A stretch of 13,327 bases of DNA from Anaerolineae bacterium (GTDB taxonomy: Bacteria; Chloroflexota; Anaerolineae; JAAYZQ01). A model generated the notes under the pieces. It had not been told where the DNA came from, did no database searches, and saw nothing but the letters and a program-made list of their open reading frames with translations. Positions 5,916 to 13,146 of this stretch are shown piece after piece. Made by a program: the position numbers and the translations under genes. The stretch covers positions 1 through 13,327 of the forward strand of contig JAFGOG010000596.1 in the NCBI GenBank assembly GCA_016926595.1, in the 5' to 3' direction. How positions within the stretch are numbered: position 1 is the stretch's first letter; every line of letters begins with the position of its first letter.

Positions 5916-8900
5916 ATGAAGCCGGCTTCTTGGCATCGCGTGTTGAGTGGCCTGTTGTTGCTGAGTATTGTGTTGACCTCTGCCTGGCCGTCTGACGCGC
6001 AGACGCCTCAGCCCGCGAAGACGCCCCAAACAGCCGAAGAGATCTGGCTCGACGAGACCTTGGCTGGCATGACCACTGCCGACAAGGTCGGACAACTGTT
6101 CCTGGTCACCTTCCCCGGCCCAACCATAGCCTCGAGCACAGGGAGCGGAAACGGTGCCGGCCTGGATATAACTCGCCTTGTTCAGGTTTATCGCATCGGC
6201 GGCGTGATCTTGTCGCCTGAAAACGAGAATTTCGACAATGAGGCCGGCACCCCTGCGTCTATGTTATCGCTGACCACGGCCCTGCAGACGCTTGCTTTTA
6301 CCGAATCGCTGCCCATAGGGATGGTAGTGACGATGCCTGTGACACTTACAACGCCGATTACGCCGAGTGGAGCAGTCGGAGTGAGCGGATCTCTGACCGG
6401 GACGGTAACTGGGACGGTGCCCTTGACCGTCCCGTTGGTAAACCTAGTTCGTGTCACACAGACGATCACGGTGCCAGCGCAGGGCATTCCTCTGCTGATT
6501 GCTACGGCACAGGAAGGTAACGGTTACCCGTTCACCAGCTTGCGGGCCGGTTTTACCGATCTGCCTAGTGAAATGGCCTTGGGCGCGACCTGGAACGACC
6601 TGAATGCCCAGGTCGTGGGGCAGATCGTCGGCCAGGAACTGGCGGCAGTGGGGGTCAATCTTTTGCTCGGGCCATCTTTGGATGTGCTCAGCGTTCCCAG
6701 GCCTGAATCGAGCGGCGACCTTGGCACGCGTGTGTTTGGCGGAGATCCCTATTGGGTCGGGCGTATGGGGCAGGCCTATATCCGAGGTGTCCATCAGGGC
6801 AGCGCTGGGAAGGTGGCGGTGGTTGGTAAGCATCTGCCGGGACTGGGGGCCAGCGATCGAAGCCTGGATGAGGAGGTGGCAACCGTCGACCGGTCGCTCG
6901 ACGCGCTGCGCCTGATCGAGCTACAGCCCTTTTTTGCCGTTACGCAGCTCGACTCTATCACCGACACGGTCGACGCGCTGATGACTGCTCACATCCGCTA
7001 CCGGGGTTTCCAAGGCAACATCCGCTACGTCACGCGCCCTATCAGCCTCGACGCTCAAGGCATGCAGCAGATCATGGCCCAGACCGAATTCGCGCCTTGG
7101 CGGCAGGCTGGCGGTCTATTGGTCAGCGATTCACTGGGCGTGCCGGCCATACGTCGCTACTATTCTCCCAAGCTGGATGCCTTCCCATATCGCCAGATCG
7201 CTCTCGAAGCTTTCCAGGCCGGGAATGACCTGTTGAACTTGTCCCGTTTCTCCCTGACCGACTCGTGGGCTGATCAGATGCGGAATATCGAAGACACGGT
7301 ACTCTTTTTCCGAGACCGGTACGAGGTGGACGAGAACTTTCGCGCCAGGGTTGACCAGTCGGTGCGACGTATTCTGAGCCTCAAGCGGCGTATATGCCCT
7401 GACTGGTCTGTGGCGAATTGTACCGGCGGCGCTGGCGGGCTGGCTGCTGTTGGCCGTTCGCGTAGTGCTGTGGCCCAGATCGCCCAGGGGGCGATTACTC
7501 TGCTCTACCCTCCCAGTGAGGAGCTGGCGCTCCGGCTGTCACACCCACCCCGTTTTGACGAGAAGGTCTTGATCTTTGCTGATGCTCGCCAGGTCAGCGA
7601 ATGTGCTACGTGCGCGCCCTTTTATCCGCTTGACCCCAATGCACTGCGCGACACGATGGTGAGGATGTATGGCCCAGAAGCAACCGGGCAGATCGATCCC
7701 GATCACGTCAACACTTTTACCTTTGCGCAGCTGCTTGCCTTCATGGAAGGGGTAGACACCAGCCCTGACCTGGATCCCTTTATCGAAGACGCAGACTGGA
7801 TCCTATTTGAGATCCTCGGCTATCAGTCTACAGTGGGCGAGTATAGCAGCATCACAACCCTCAAGCGTTTCCTGAGGGAACAGACAGCAGGCCTGGAGAC
7901 CAAGAACGTCATCGTCATGGCCTACGGCGCTCCTTACTACCTCGATGCCACCGAGATCAGCAAGCTGACGGCCTACTATGGCATTTATAGTAAAACTGGT
8001 CCTTTTGTCGAGGTCTCGATGCAGGCCTTGTTCCAGGAGTTTGTGCCCAAAGGCAAATCGCCGGTCACAGTCGAGGGGGTAGGTTATGATCTCAGCGAGC
8101 AGCTCAGGCCAGACCCGGCGCAGGTCATTGCCGTCACCCCGGCTGGCCAACCGGAACCGACCGAAGGGACGCCACAGCCGGTCAGGCTGGAGGTAGGCGA
8201 TCCGCTCTCGGTGCGCACCAGCACTATTGTGGACCGGAATGGCAATCCCGTGCCAGACGGCACCCCTGTGACCTTTCGCGCGGTCTATGTTGAGACCGAG
8301 GGACTTGGTCGTAATTTCGAGGCGACAACCGTCAACGGGGTGGCCGAGACCACTGTGACTTTGGAGCGCGAAGGAGTTTTGCAGATTACTGCCACCAGCG
8401 AACCGGCATTCAACTCACGACCTTTGGAAGTGCGCCTGGTAGGGGAGGTGGTGCAGTTTGTCACGCCCACGCCCACCCACACGCCGACGTCAACGCCTAC
8501 CCCTACGCCAACGCCTACCCCCACGGCCACTCCAACGTCGACTCCGACCCCCGAGCCTACGGCTACTGTTGTCGTTCAAGTCCTACCGCCCCCGCCGCCT
8601 GAGCCTCGGGTCAAGGGGGTTGACCTTTTGCTGGCGTTGTTGGGTATGGGGCTGGCCGGCGGCGTGACTTTGGTCACGGCGTGGAGGAGCCAGGTGCGGT
8701 TGGGTACCCGGGTCTCGAATTCGCCTGGCCGGGTAGCACTTTGGAGTCTGATGTGCGGGTTAGCCGGCTACCTTTTCTACGGGCTGGGCCTGCCGGGCAG
8801 TGGCCTTGTGGCAAGCGTCTCGCCCGGCCTGCGTGGGCTGTTGATCGGCTTCTGCTGTGGGTTATTGCCACTGGTAGCCGTTGTCTGGATGTGGGTCCGC

Positions 8901-8948
8901 GGCAAGTACAGCAGTGAACCGCAGAGCACTCCTGGGGCTTTACACTAG
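5916..8948 (+). CDS. Exported GH3-like (NagZ-related) glycoside hydrolase with Ig-like domain, Thr-Pro linker and C-terminal membrane anchor
   Basis: A 1010-aa surface protein. An N-terminal signal peptide (about 1-28, no lipobox Cys) leads to a GH3 barrel (about 45-500). The nucleophile motif VSDSLG is present with D405, as are the family-like ALMTAHIRYRG and AGNDLLNL motifs. The usual KHFPGHGxxxxDSH loop reads KHLPGLGASDRSLDEE (305-320), so the NagZ Asp-His acid/base pair is absent. A Thr/Val-rich insertion (about 131-189) splits the barrel just before GIPLLIATAQEG. A second alpha/beta domain (about 525-740), as in two-domain NagZ proteins, is followed by an Ig-like beta domain (about 750-845), a Thr-Pro linker (850-885), PPPPP, and three hydrophobic segments that would anchor it with the C-terminus inside. 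The substrate may be a beta-linked N-acetylhexosamine or another sugar; activity is unproven. GAGGAG lies 5 nt before the ATG. Confidence 0.85.
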   Translation: MKPASWHRVLSGLLLLSIVLTSAWPSDAQTPQPAKTPQTAEEIWLDETLAGMTTADKVGQLFLVTFPGPTIASSTGSGNGAGLDITRLVQVYRIGGVILSPENENFDNEAGTPASMLSLTTALQTLAFTESLPIGMVVTMPVTLTTPITPSGAVGVSGSLTGTVTGTVPLTVPLVNLVRVTQTITVPAQGIPLLIATAQEGNGYPFTSLRAGFTDLPSEMALGATWNDLNAQVVGQIVGQELAAVGVNLLLGPSLDVLSVPRPESSGDLGTRVFGGDPYWVGRMGQAYIRGVHQGSAGKVAVVGKHLPGLGASDRSLDEEVATVDRSLDALRLIELQPFFAVTQLDSITDTVDALMTAHIRYRGFQGNIRYVTRPISLDAQGMQQIMAQTEFAPWRQAGGLLVSDSLGVPAIRRYYSPKLDAFPYRQIALEAFQAGNDLLNLSRFSLTDSWADQMRNIEDTVLFFRDRYEVDENFRARVDQSVRRILSLKRRICPDWSVANCTGGAGGLAAVGRSRSAVAQIAQGAITLLYPPSEELALRLSHPPRFDEKVLIFADARQVSECATCAPFYPLDPNALRDTMVRMYGPEATGQIDPDHVNTFTFAQLLAFMEGVDTSPDLDPFIEDADWILFEILGYQSTVGEYSSITTLKRFLREQTAGLETKNVIVMAYGAPYYLDATEISKLTAYYGIYSKTGPFVEVSMQALFQEFVPKGKSPVTVEGVGYDLSEQLRPDPAQVIAVTPAGQPEPTEGTPQPVRLEVGDPLSVRTSTIVDRNGNPVPDGTPVTFRAVYVETEGLGRNFEATTVNGVAETTVTLEREGVLQITATSEPAFNSRPLEVRLVGEVVQFVTPTPTHTPTSTPTPTPTPTPTATPTSTPTPEPTATVVVQVLPPPPPEPRVKGVDLLLALLGMGLAGGVTLVTAWRSQVRLGTRVSNSPGRVALWSLMCGLAGYLFYGLGLPGSGLVASVSPGLRGLLIGFCCGLLPLVAVVWMWVRGKYSSEPQSTPGALH
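6399..6433 (+). repeat. Direct and inverted GGGACGGT repeats inside the GH3 gene
   Basis: GGGACGGT occurs at 6399-6406 and 6411-6418, and its reverse complement ACCGTCCC at 6426-6433. The second and third copies form a hairpin with an 8-bp stem and the 7-nt loop GCCCTTG. The repeats encode the TGTVTGTVPLTVP stretch of the Thr/Val-rich insertion, so they may come from local repeat expansion rather than regulation. Confidence 0.55.
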
Positions 8949-8967
8949 GGGGCGGTCTTTGACGGGC

Positions 8968-8986
8968 GTTTAGACAGCCACTAAAC
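8968..8986. terminator. Weak hairpin between convergent genes
   Basis: GTTTAG (8968-8973), the 7-nt loop acagcca, then CTAAAC (8981-8986). The hairpin sits in the 50-nt gap where the GH3 gene and the kinase gene end head-on, a place where a shared bidirectional terminator is expected. It has only six pairs, is A+T-rich and lacks a T tract on either strand, so it is a weak candidate. Confidence 0.25.
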
Positions 8987-8998
8987 CGGGTCAGTCGG

Positions 8999-10090
8999 CT
9001 ATGGCTGAGTAGGAAGCAGGGTCGGCGCCGGTGTTTTGGTAACACTGTGCGCCTCAGGCACAACGGCTGTTGCCGGCGTAGGTGACGCGACTTCCAGCTT
9101 GGGTGGCCGCGCTGTAAGAATGGCAGCCGCCAGTAACAGCGCCGCAATGATGGCCAACAGGACCCGGTTGGCGCGCGCAAACTGCGCGATCGGTTGTTCG
9201 TGGCTGAGGAACTCTGAGACAGCATGGCCAAACGAGTCGGTAGTGAGCAGCTCGGCCCGGAGTTCGGCGATGCTGGACGGTCTTTCGTCGGGGTGCATCG
9301 CCAGGCCCCACAGGATCGCACGCTCGACCTGCGACGAAATGGCAGGGTTGAGACTGCGGGGCAGCGCCAGCGAGCCCGGCGTCAAAAAGCGCCGCTTGGC
9401 ATCCGCCGGGGCCTGGCCGGTCAGGAGATGATAAAGGGTGGCGCTGAGAGAATAGATGTCCGAGCGGGCATCCGTGTGTCCGCTGTCGCCGCCATACTGC
9501 TCGAGGGGCGTGTACTGCACTGTGCCGCGTCCCTGGACTACGGTGATGGTCCGCTGTTCATTGGGCAAGAGCACTTTGACCAATCCAAAGTCCACCAGCT
9601 TTACCGTGCCAGCCGGCGTGATCTTGATATTACTGGGCTTGATGTCGCGGTGCAGCACTGGGGGGTCTTGACTGTGCAGGTATTCCAGAGCATTGCATAA
9701 CTGTTCTGCCCAGGCCAGTACCTGCTTCTCGTCAGGAGGATGGCCCTGGGCAAGTGCGCCCGTCAACTTGGTGTGCAGATCTTGGCCGGCGACAAAGTCC
9801 ATTACCAAATAATCGCGGTCGTCTTCCGAGAAGTAATCGGATACCTTGGGCAGGTTCGGGTGGTCGAGGCGTGCCAGTGTGCTCGCCTCCCGGTAGAACT
9901 GAGCGCGGCTTTGTTCTAGCTCGTCGGGAGAGGCGTCGGGATCGGGTAGTGCTTCTTTGACGGCACAGAAGCGACCTTCTAGACGAAGGTCTTCGGTCCG
10001 GTAGGTCGCACCCATACCGCCCCGGCCTACCAGCTCGACGATTTTGTACCGTTCTCGGAGGACAGTGCCTGGCGATAACGATTTCGCCAA
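8999..10090 (-). CDS. Hanks-type serine/threonine protein kinase with one transmembrane segment
   Basis: A 363-aa kinase that phosphorylates Ser/Thr using ATP. All key motifs are visible: glycine loop GRGGMG (22-27), VAIK-type lysine K45 (CAVKE), helix-C glutamate E68, catalytic HRDIKPSN with D149, DFG with D167, a TPLEQY activation-segment end, and DARSDIYSL. The kinase domain ends near 280. A hydrophobic segment (about 306-326) places a short Pro/Thr-rich tail of about 37 residues outside the membrane, too small for a recognised sensor domain. TTG 10090 is preferred because AAGGGAG (10099-10105) lies 8 nt upstream. A longer in-frame TTG at 10186 overlaps the -35 box and cannot be in the mRNA if the promoter is right. 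The FHA regulator is divergently transcribed next door and is a likely substrate. Confidence 0.92.
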   Translation of the reverse strand: MAKSLSPGTVLRERYKIVELVGRGGMGATYRTEDLRLEGRFCAVKEALPDPDASPDELEQSRAQFYREASTLARLDHPNLPKVSDYFSEDDRDYLVMDFVAGQDLHTKLTGALAQGHPPDEKQVLAWAEQLCNALEYLHSQDPPVLHRDIKPSNIKITPAGTVKLVDFGLVKVLLPNEQRTITVVQGRGTVQYTPLEQYGGDSGHTDARSDIYSLSATLYHLLTGQAPADAKRRFLTPGSLALPRSLNPAISSQVERAILWGLAMHPDERPSSIAELRAELLTTDSFGHAVSEFLSHEQPIAQFARANRVLLAIIAALLLAAAILTARPPKLEVASPTPATAVVPEAHSVTKTPAPTLLPTQP

Positions 10091-10157
10091 CTTATCCGCT
10101 CCCTTGTGACCAATTGCTCGATTGGGGCAGTAGCGCGCCCCATCTGTTGATAACGAT

Positions 10158-10186
10158 AGCTTAACGCAGAATTGGTCTCTTGTCAA
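10158..10186 (-). promoter_or_regulatory. Promoter of the Ser/Thr kinase gene
   Basis: On the minus strand TTGACA (10181-10186) is followed by a 17-bp spacer and TAAGCT (10158-10163). The -35 is perfect. The -10 keeps the key first, second and last bases. Transcription would start near 10151, giving a leader of about 60 nt before the TTG at 10090. Confidence 0.6.
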
Positions 10187-10189
10187 GGT

Positions 10190-10290
10190 AGCGGTCAGCG
10201 GTCAGCCGATTTCGGTCTGTCGAAATCAAGCAGTCATCTGCTGGTGGGTAGCCGGCTTGCGAAAAGCTGAATGTTGAAAGCTGATGGGTG
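10190..10290. repeat. Degenerate 7-bp repeats in inverted blocks in the kinase/FHA intergenic region
   Basis: The left block reads in steps of seven: AGCGGTC, AGCGGTC, AGCCGAT, TTCGGTC (10190-10217). The right block reads AAAGCTG, AATGTTG, AAAGCTG, ATGGGTG (10263-10290). On the opposite strand the right block gives CAGCTTT, which shares the form CAGCnnT with CAGCGGT of the left block, so the two blocks point inward toward each other. Such heptad repeats are known from intergenic DNA of several bacteria. The right block runs up to the ribosome binding site of the FHA gene. No clear sigma70 promoter was found for that gene. Confidence 0.5.
10208..10227. promoter_or_regulatory. 20-bp inverted repeat, operator candidate
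   Basis: GATTTCG (10208-10214), six bases GTCTGT, then CGAAATC (10221-10227): perfect 7-bp arms spaced about one helical turn between half-site centres. It lies between the kinase promoter (-35 at 10181-10186) and the FHA gene (10308), where one bound regulator could control both directions. The wHTH regulator encoded next door is an obvious candidate for autoregulation, by inference from position. Confidence 0.5.
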
Positions 10291-10294
10291 GTAG

Positions 10295-10300
10295 AGGAGG
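10295..10300 (+). promoter_or_regulatory. Ribosome binding site deciding the GTG start of the FHA gene
   Basis: AGGAGG is 7 nt before the GTG at 10308. An in-frame ATG at 10284 lies upstream of this site and would make the Shine-Dalgarno part of the coding sequence (Arg-Gly-Gly), so the GTG is the better start. Confidence 0.7.
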
Positions 10301-10307
10301 ATGCACA

Positions 10308-10958
10308 GTGGCTGAAATGCCGATGTTGTTGATAGCGGAAGGGCCAAAGGCTGGTCAGCGGATCGTAATAGAGCAACAACCCCTGGTCATTGGCCGGGAT
10401 GAAACCTGCGATCTGGTCATCCCAGATCGCCAGGTGTCGCGCCAGCATGCGCGTATCAAGCCGGAGGCGGATCGCTACCTTCTGGAGGACTTGGACTCCA
10501 AGAACGGCACCTTTGTCAATGGCCAGGAGCTGCTAGGTTCCTACCCGCTGCAAGATGGCGATGAGATCCAGATCGCGCTTTGCTGCCGGCTAGTCTATGT
10601 CGACGCAGAAGCTACAGTACCGCTAATCTTGGAGCAACACCCGGAGGGGCTGCGGCTTGATCTGGAAAGCAAACGGGTGTGGGTCGGGGGACAGGAACTA
10701 GAACCGCCTCTGTCCCTCGCCCAATATCGTCTGTTGGAGCTGTTGCATCAAGAACCAGACCGGGTCTATAGCCGGGACGAGATCGTGGCGGCTGTATGGC
10801 CTGAGGATGAACGGGATGGGATTTCAGAGCAGGCCATCGATGCGCTGGCCCGTCGTCTGCGTGAGCGGCTAGCCGAGCTGGATTCCGATAGCCAGTACAT
10901 CATCACGGTCCGCGGACACGGTTTTCGGCTGAACGCAGAGCGTCTAGCCAAAGGCTGA
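10308..10958 (+). CDS. FHA domain-winged helix (OmpR-type DNA-binding) transcriptional regulator
   Basis: A 216-aa cytoplasmic regulator. Residues about 7-100 are an FHA domain, which binds phosphothreonine peptides: G29-R30, S44-R45-x-H47, N66-G67-T68 and N71-G72 are all present. Residues about 112-212 form a Trans_reg_C winged helix: a beta strand start (LRLDLESKRVWV), the PLSLAQYRLLELL helix, the recognition helix around ISEQAIDALARRLRERL, and the wing YIITVRGHGFRL. There is no receiver domain, so phosphothreonine signalling probably replaces Asp phosphorylation. The combination recalls mycobacterial EmbR (wHTH-BTAD-FHA, controlled by PknH), but here the order is reversed and the BTAD part is missing. 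It is divergent from the Ser/Thr kinase gene, its probable input, and converges on the CpXC gene with a 7-nt gap. Confidence 0.9.
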   Translation: MAEMPMLLIAEGPKAGQRIVIEQQPLVIGRDETCDLVIPDRQVSRQHARIKPEADRYLLEDLDSKNGTFVNGQELLGSYPLQDGDEIQIALCCRLVYVDAEATVPLILEQHPEGLRLDLESKRVWVGGQELEPPLSLAQYRLLELLHQEPDRVYSRDEIVAAVWPEDERDGISEQAIDALARRLRERLAELDSDSQYIITVRGHGFRLNAERLAKG

Positions 10959-10965
10959 TAGGTTG

Positions 10966-12348
10966 CTAGGAGCCTGCCAGGCCCATGGCTTGCTCTCGCA
11001 CTTTTGTCATGCGTTGAGCTGCTTCTTCCCGGCCGCTACGGCCTAGATCTTCAGCCACCAGACGCATAACCTCCAGCAACTGGTCGCTGATCCTCTGCTG
11101 GTTTTCCTGCAACACCGCCAGGGTGCCTTGGGGATATTCGGCGCCCAGCAATTGGTTGATGAACTGGATTTCCGGTGGTTGACTTTCCAGAAACAGGGCT
11201 GTGACCGCGTCGCTGACCTTTCTGAGTTGCTCTGCGGCTGCAGTTTGACCGGCCTTCTCGGCAGCTTGCAGTTTGTCCATCAGGATGCTCATGAACAGGC
11301 TGTCCACCTGGTTGGCGTTGGCTCGGATGAATGCCTGTGGGTCGTCCTGCTCCAAGGCTTGCTGGAGGAGCTTCACGGCTTCCTGGGCGGCTTGCCGATC
11401 TTCTTCATCCAGGCGAGCTGTCTCGTCGAGGATAGCTTGGCGTAGGGCCGTTAGTGTTTCAGCTCGTTCCTGCTCGCCTGCCTGTTCGGCTGCCGTGATC
11501 CGCTCTGTCAACTGCTGGTAAAAGAGATAGTCGATGGCTGGTCGGCCCACGGCTGTCAACGTCTCGATCTTGACCGACTTGAGTGCGTCCTCTTGGGTCG
11601 CAGCTTCGATCAGCTTGTCCAGCAGTCGCTCGCGGGTGATCTCACGGAGATCCCCCTCAGAGGACAACCCCAGGCTTCTGATCGCTTCTTCACGCGCATC
11701 GAGTTCTTGACCCAAGGTCGTCCAGTGGAGTAACTGCCCACGTAGCTCAAGTAGCTTTGCAGCGAGCTCTGGCTGCTGGCCTCTCTGAGCGAGCTCGATA
11801 TTCAGTGAAATCAAGTCCAAAAACTCGTAATCGATCTGCGCATCGTTGGCTTGGGCGATCGCTTGGCGGGCCTGTTCCTCATCGACCTGGAGGAGTCGAT
11901 CAAGCAGCTCGGCCCGGGCGCGCTGAGCTTCGAGCATCTCCTGGGTGATACCGTCGGCTTCCAGGATATCCTTGATCATGGCTTCGAGCCGCAGATAGCT
12001 CTTTGGGCGGAGTAGATACCCTTTGCGCTTCTCGGCGGGCAGTGCCGAAATGACGCGGTTGGTCAGGTCACCCACGATCCGCTGCTGCTCCAGCTCCGAC
12101 AGGCCTATCTCGGGTGGTACATAGGTGAGCAATAGTTCCTTATTCGGATCGTGATAGACCAAGGGTGTATTCAGTATCCCAGCGTTGCCACACTGGGGGC
12201 AGACAGCCGCATTCACCTGGCCTGACAAGAAGAGCGATTTGGCTTCGGGGTGCTGGCCGGCGTCGATGATCGCCATCACCGGGGTGACAAAGCTGTATCC
12301 ACAATTTGGACAGGTGACAGAAATTGTTTGATAGGGGACTGGGCTCAA
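10966..12348 (-). CDS. CpXC-domain protein with long helical C-terminal region
   Basis: A 460-aa protein, probably cytoplasmic since no signal peptide or membrane segment is seen. The N-terminal part (about 9-135) matches the CpXC domain: a zinc-ribbon-like pair of knuckles C13-P-N-C16 and C50-P-Q-C53 with a strand-rich region leading into KELLLTYVPPE. The remaining 320 residues are almost all helical and rich in Glu, Gln, Ala and Leu, with repeated motifs such as LLQQALEQDDPQAFIRANA, likely an elongated helical scaffold. The function of the family is not known. The start is TTG at 12348, supported by AAAAGGAG (12356-12363) 7 nt upstream. It lies 22 nt behind the PHP gene, so the two are almost certainly co-transcribed. 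Confidence 0.8.
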   Translation of the reverse strand: MSPVPYQTISVTCPNCGYSFVTPVMAIIDAGQHPEAKSLFLSGQVNAAVCPQCGNAGILNTPLVYHDPNKELLLTYVPPEIGLSELEQQRIVGDLTNRVISALPAEKRKGYLLRPKSYLRLEAMIKDILEADGITQEMLEAQRARAELLDRLLQVDEEQARQAIAQANDAQIDYEFLDLISLNIELAQRGQQPELAAKLLELRGQLLHWTTLGQELDAREEAIRSLGLSSEGDLREITRERLLDKLIEAATQEDALKSVKIETLTAVGRPAIDYLFYQQLTERITAAEQAGEQERAETLTALRQAILDETARLDEEDRQAAQEAVKLLQQALEQDDPQAFIRANANQVDSLFMSILMDKLQAAEKAGQTAAAEQLRKVSDAVTALFLESQPPEIQFINQLLGAEYPQGTLAVLQENQQRISDQLLEVMRLVAEDLGRSGREEAAQRMTKVREQAMGLAGS

Positions 12349-12370
12349 GGTTATGCTCCTTTTGTAAGAA

Positions 12371-13060
12371 CTAGATTGTGCGCCGAAGCGGGCGAAGCGC
12401 CCGGGCTACCACGGCCTGTGGATTGATGCCGAGCGCTGCTTCGACCTCCTCCTCAGAGAGGCCGGCGCCGCGGGCTACCTGCCAGGCGCGAGCCTGGTCC
12501 ATCATATCGCCGGGGGTGTGCATGTCGGTGTTGACCACCAGCCGGGCGCCGGTCAATTGGGCGATGCGGGCTATGTGGCCGTTGGTCATGTTGTGGCCGC
12601 CACGGGCTGAAAGCTCCAAGCTCACGCCATTGGCTGCCGCCAGCGCTGCCTCCTCCTCGGTGATCAGCCCGGGATGAGCCAGGATGTCGACGTCGCGACA
12701 TTCAACCGCCGCCCGGTTGGTGCCGGGCATCACCGGCTCGACGAGCGTCTCGCCGTGCACCACGACCAGCCGGATCCCCAGCCGCTTGGCGCGACGGGCC
12801 AAAGGGGCGATCTGCTCAGGGGGCACGTGGGTCAGCTCGACTCCGGGAATGAAGGTCAGACTAAAACCGGCCAGGCCTTCACGGTAAAAGCGCACCAGTT
12901 GCGCAGTTATCTCCTCCAGGTTGGAAGCATCTACGTGATCGGTGATGGCCAGCGCTGCGTAGCCGAGAGCTTGGGCCCGGCGCAGCATCTCGCTCGGCAA
13001 CAGGACGCCGTCACTGAGAAAGGAATGAGTGTGTAGATCGATGCGTCCGTTTTTGTCCAT
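12371..13060 (-). CDS. PHP-domain metal-dependent phosphoesterase (histidinol-phosphatase-like)
   Basis: A 229-aa single-domain PHP protein, expected to hydrolyse a phosphoester with a metal cluster. All nine typical metal ligands are visible: H10 and H12 (DLHTH), D17, H42 (ITDH), E75 (GVELTH), H102 (VVHGET), H129 (ILAHPG), D178 and H180 (NTDMH). The protein ends about 35 residues after the last ligand in a small helical tail (LSEEEVEAALGINPQAVV). Length and motif order fit stand-alone PHP phosphatases; it is far too short for a DNA polymerase PHP context. No histidine-biosynthesis gene is nearby, so histidinol phosphate as substrate is uncertain. No Shine-Dalgarno precedes the ATG, and the promoter ends only 9 nt away, pointing to a leaderless mRNA. 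The CpXC gene follows after 22 nt. Confidence 0.88.
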   Translation of the reverse strand: MDKNGRIDLHTHSFLSDGVLLPSEMLRRAQALGYAALAITDHVDASNLEEITAQLVRFYREGLAGFSLTFIPGVELTHVPPEQIAPLARRAKRLGIRLVVVHGETLVEPVMPGTNRAAVECRDVDILAHPGLITEEEAALAAANGVSLELSARGGHNMTNGHIARIAQLTGARLVVNTDMHTPGDMMDQARAWQVARGAGLSEEEVEAALGINPQAVVARALRPLRRTI

Positions 13061-13069
13061 AGCTTGCCA

Positions 13070-13098
13070 AGTTTAGGCTATAAAAGGCGATCTGTCAA
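13070..13098 (-). promoter_or_regulatory. Promoter of the PHP-CpXC operon, leaderless
   Basis: On the minus strand TTGACA (13093-13098), a 17-bp spacer and TAAACT (13070-13075) precede the ATG at 13060 by only 9 nt. Transcription starting about 7 nt after the -10 would begin near 13063, three bases before the start codon. Confidence 0.6.
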
Positions 13099-13146
13099 AT
13101 GCAATTGCGGGATTGGAGGGGCGAAACGCAGTCGGTTGGGGAGGGT

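Noticed and set aside
8285..8530. Minus-strand frame with a Val-Gly repeat opposite the Thr-Pro linker
   Set aside because: It is the antisense reading of the Thr-Pro codon repeats; no ribosome binding site and no other support.
8459..8560. The ACGCC/CACGCC-type repeats as a CRISPR or tandem DNA element
   Set aside because: They are the codons of the Thr-Pro linker in frame with the GH3 gene; no spacers and no conserved repeat unit.
8674..9321. Minus-strand frame spanning the end of the GH3 gene and the end of the kinase gene
   Set aside because: It crosses two well-supported genes, is Arg/Ser/Pro-rich and has no motif or ribosome binding site.
10091..10186. N-terminal extension of the kinase from TTG 10186
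   Set aside because: The frame runs through the promoter (-35 at 10181-10186, -10 at 10158-10163) and adds 32 residues with no kinase similarity; TTG 10090 has a good ribosome binding site.
10952..10980. Possible terminator hairpin around the FHA stop codon (AGGCT...AGCCT)
   Set aside because: Only five pairs with a long loop, partly inside the coding sequence, and no T tract.
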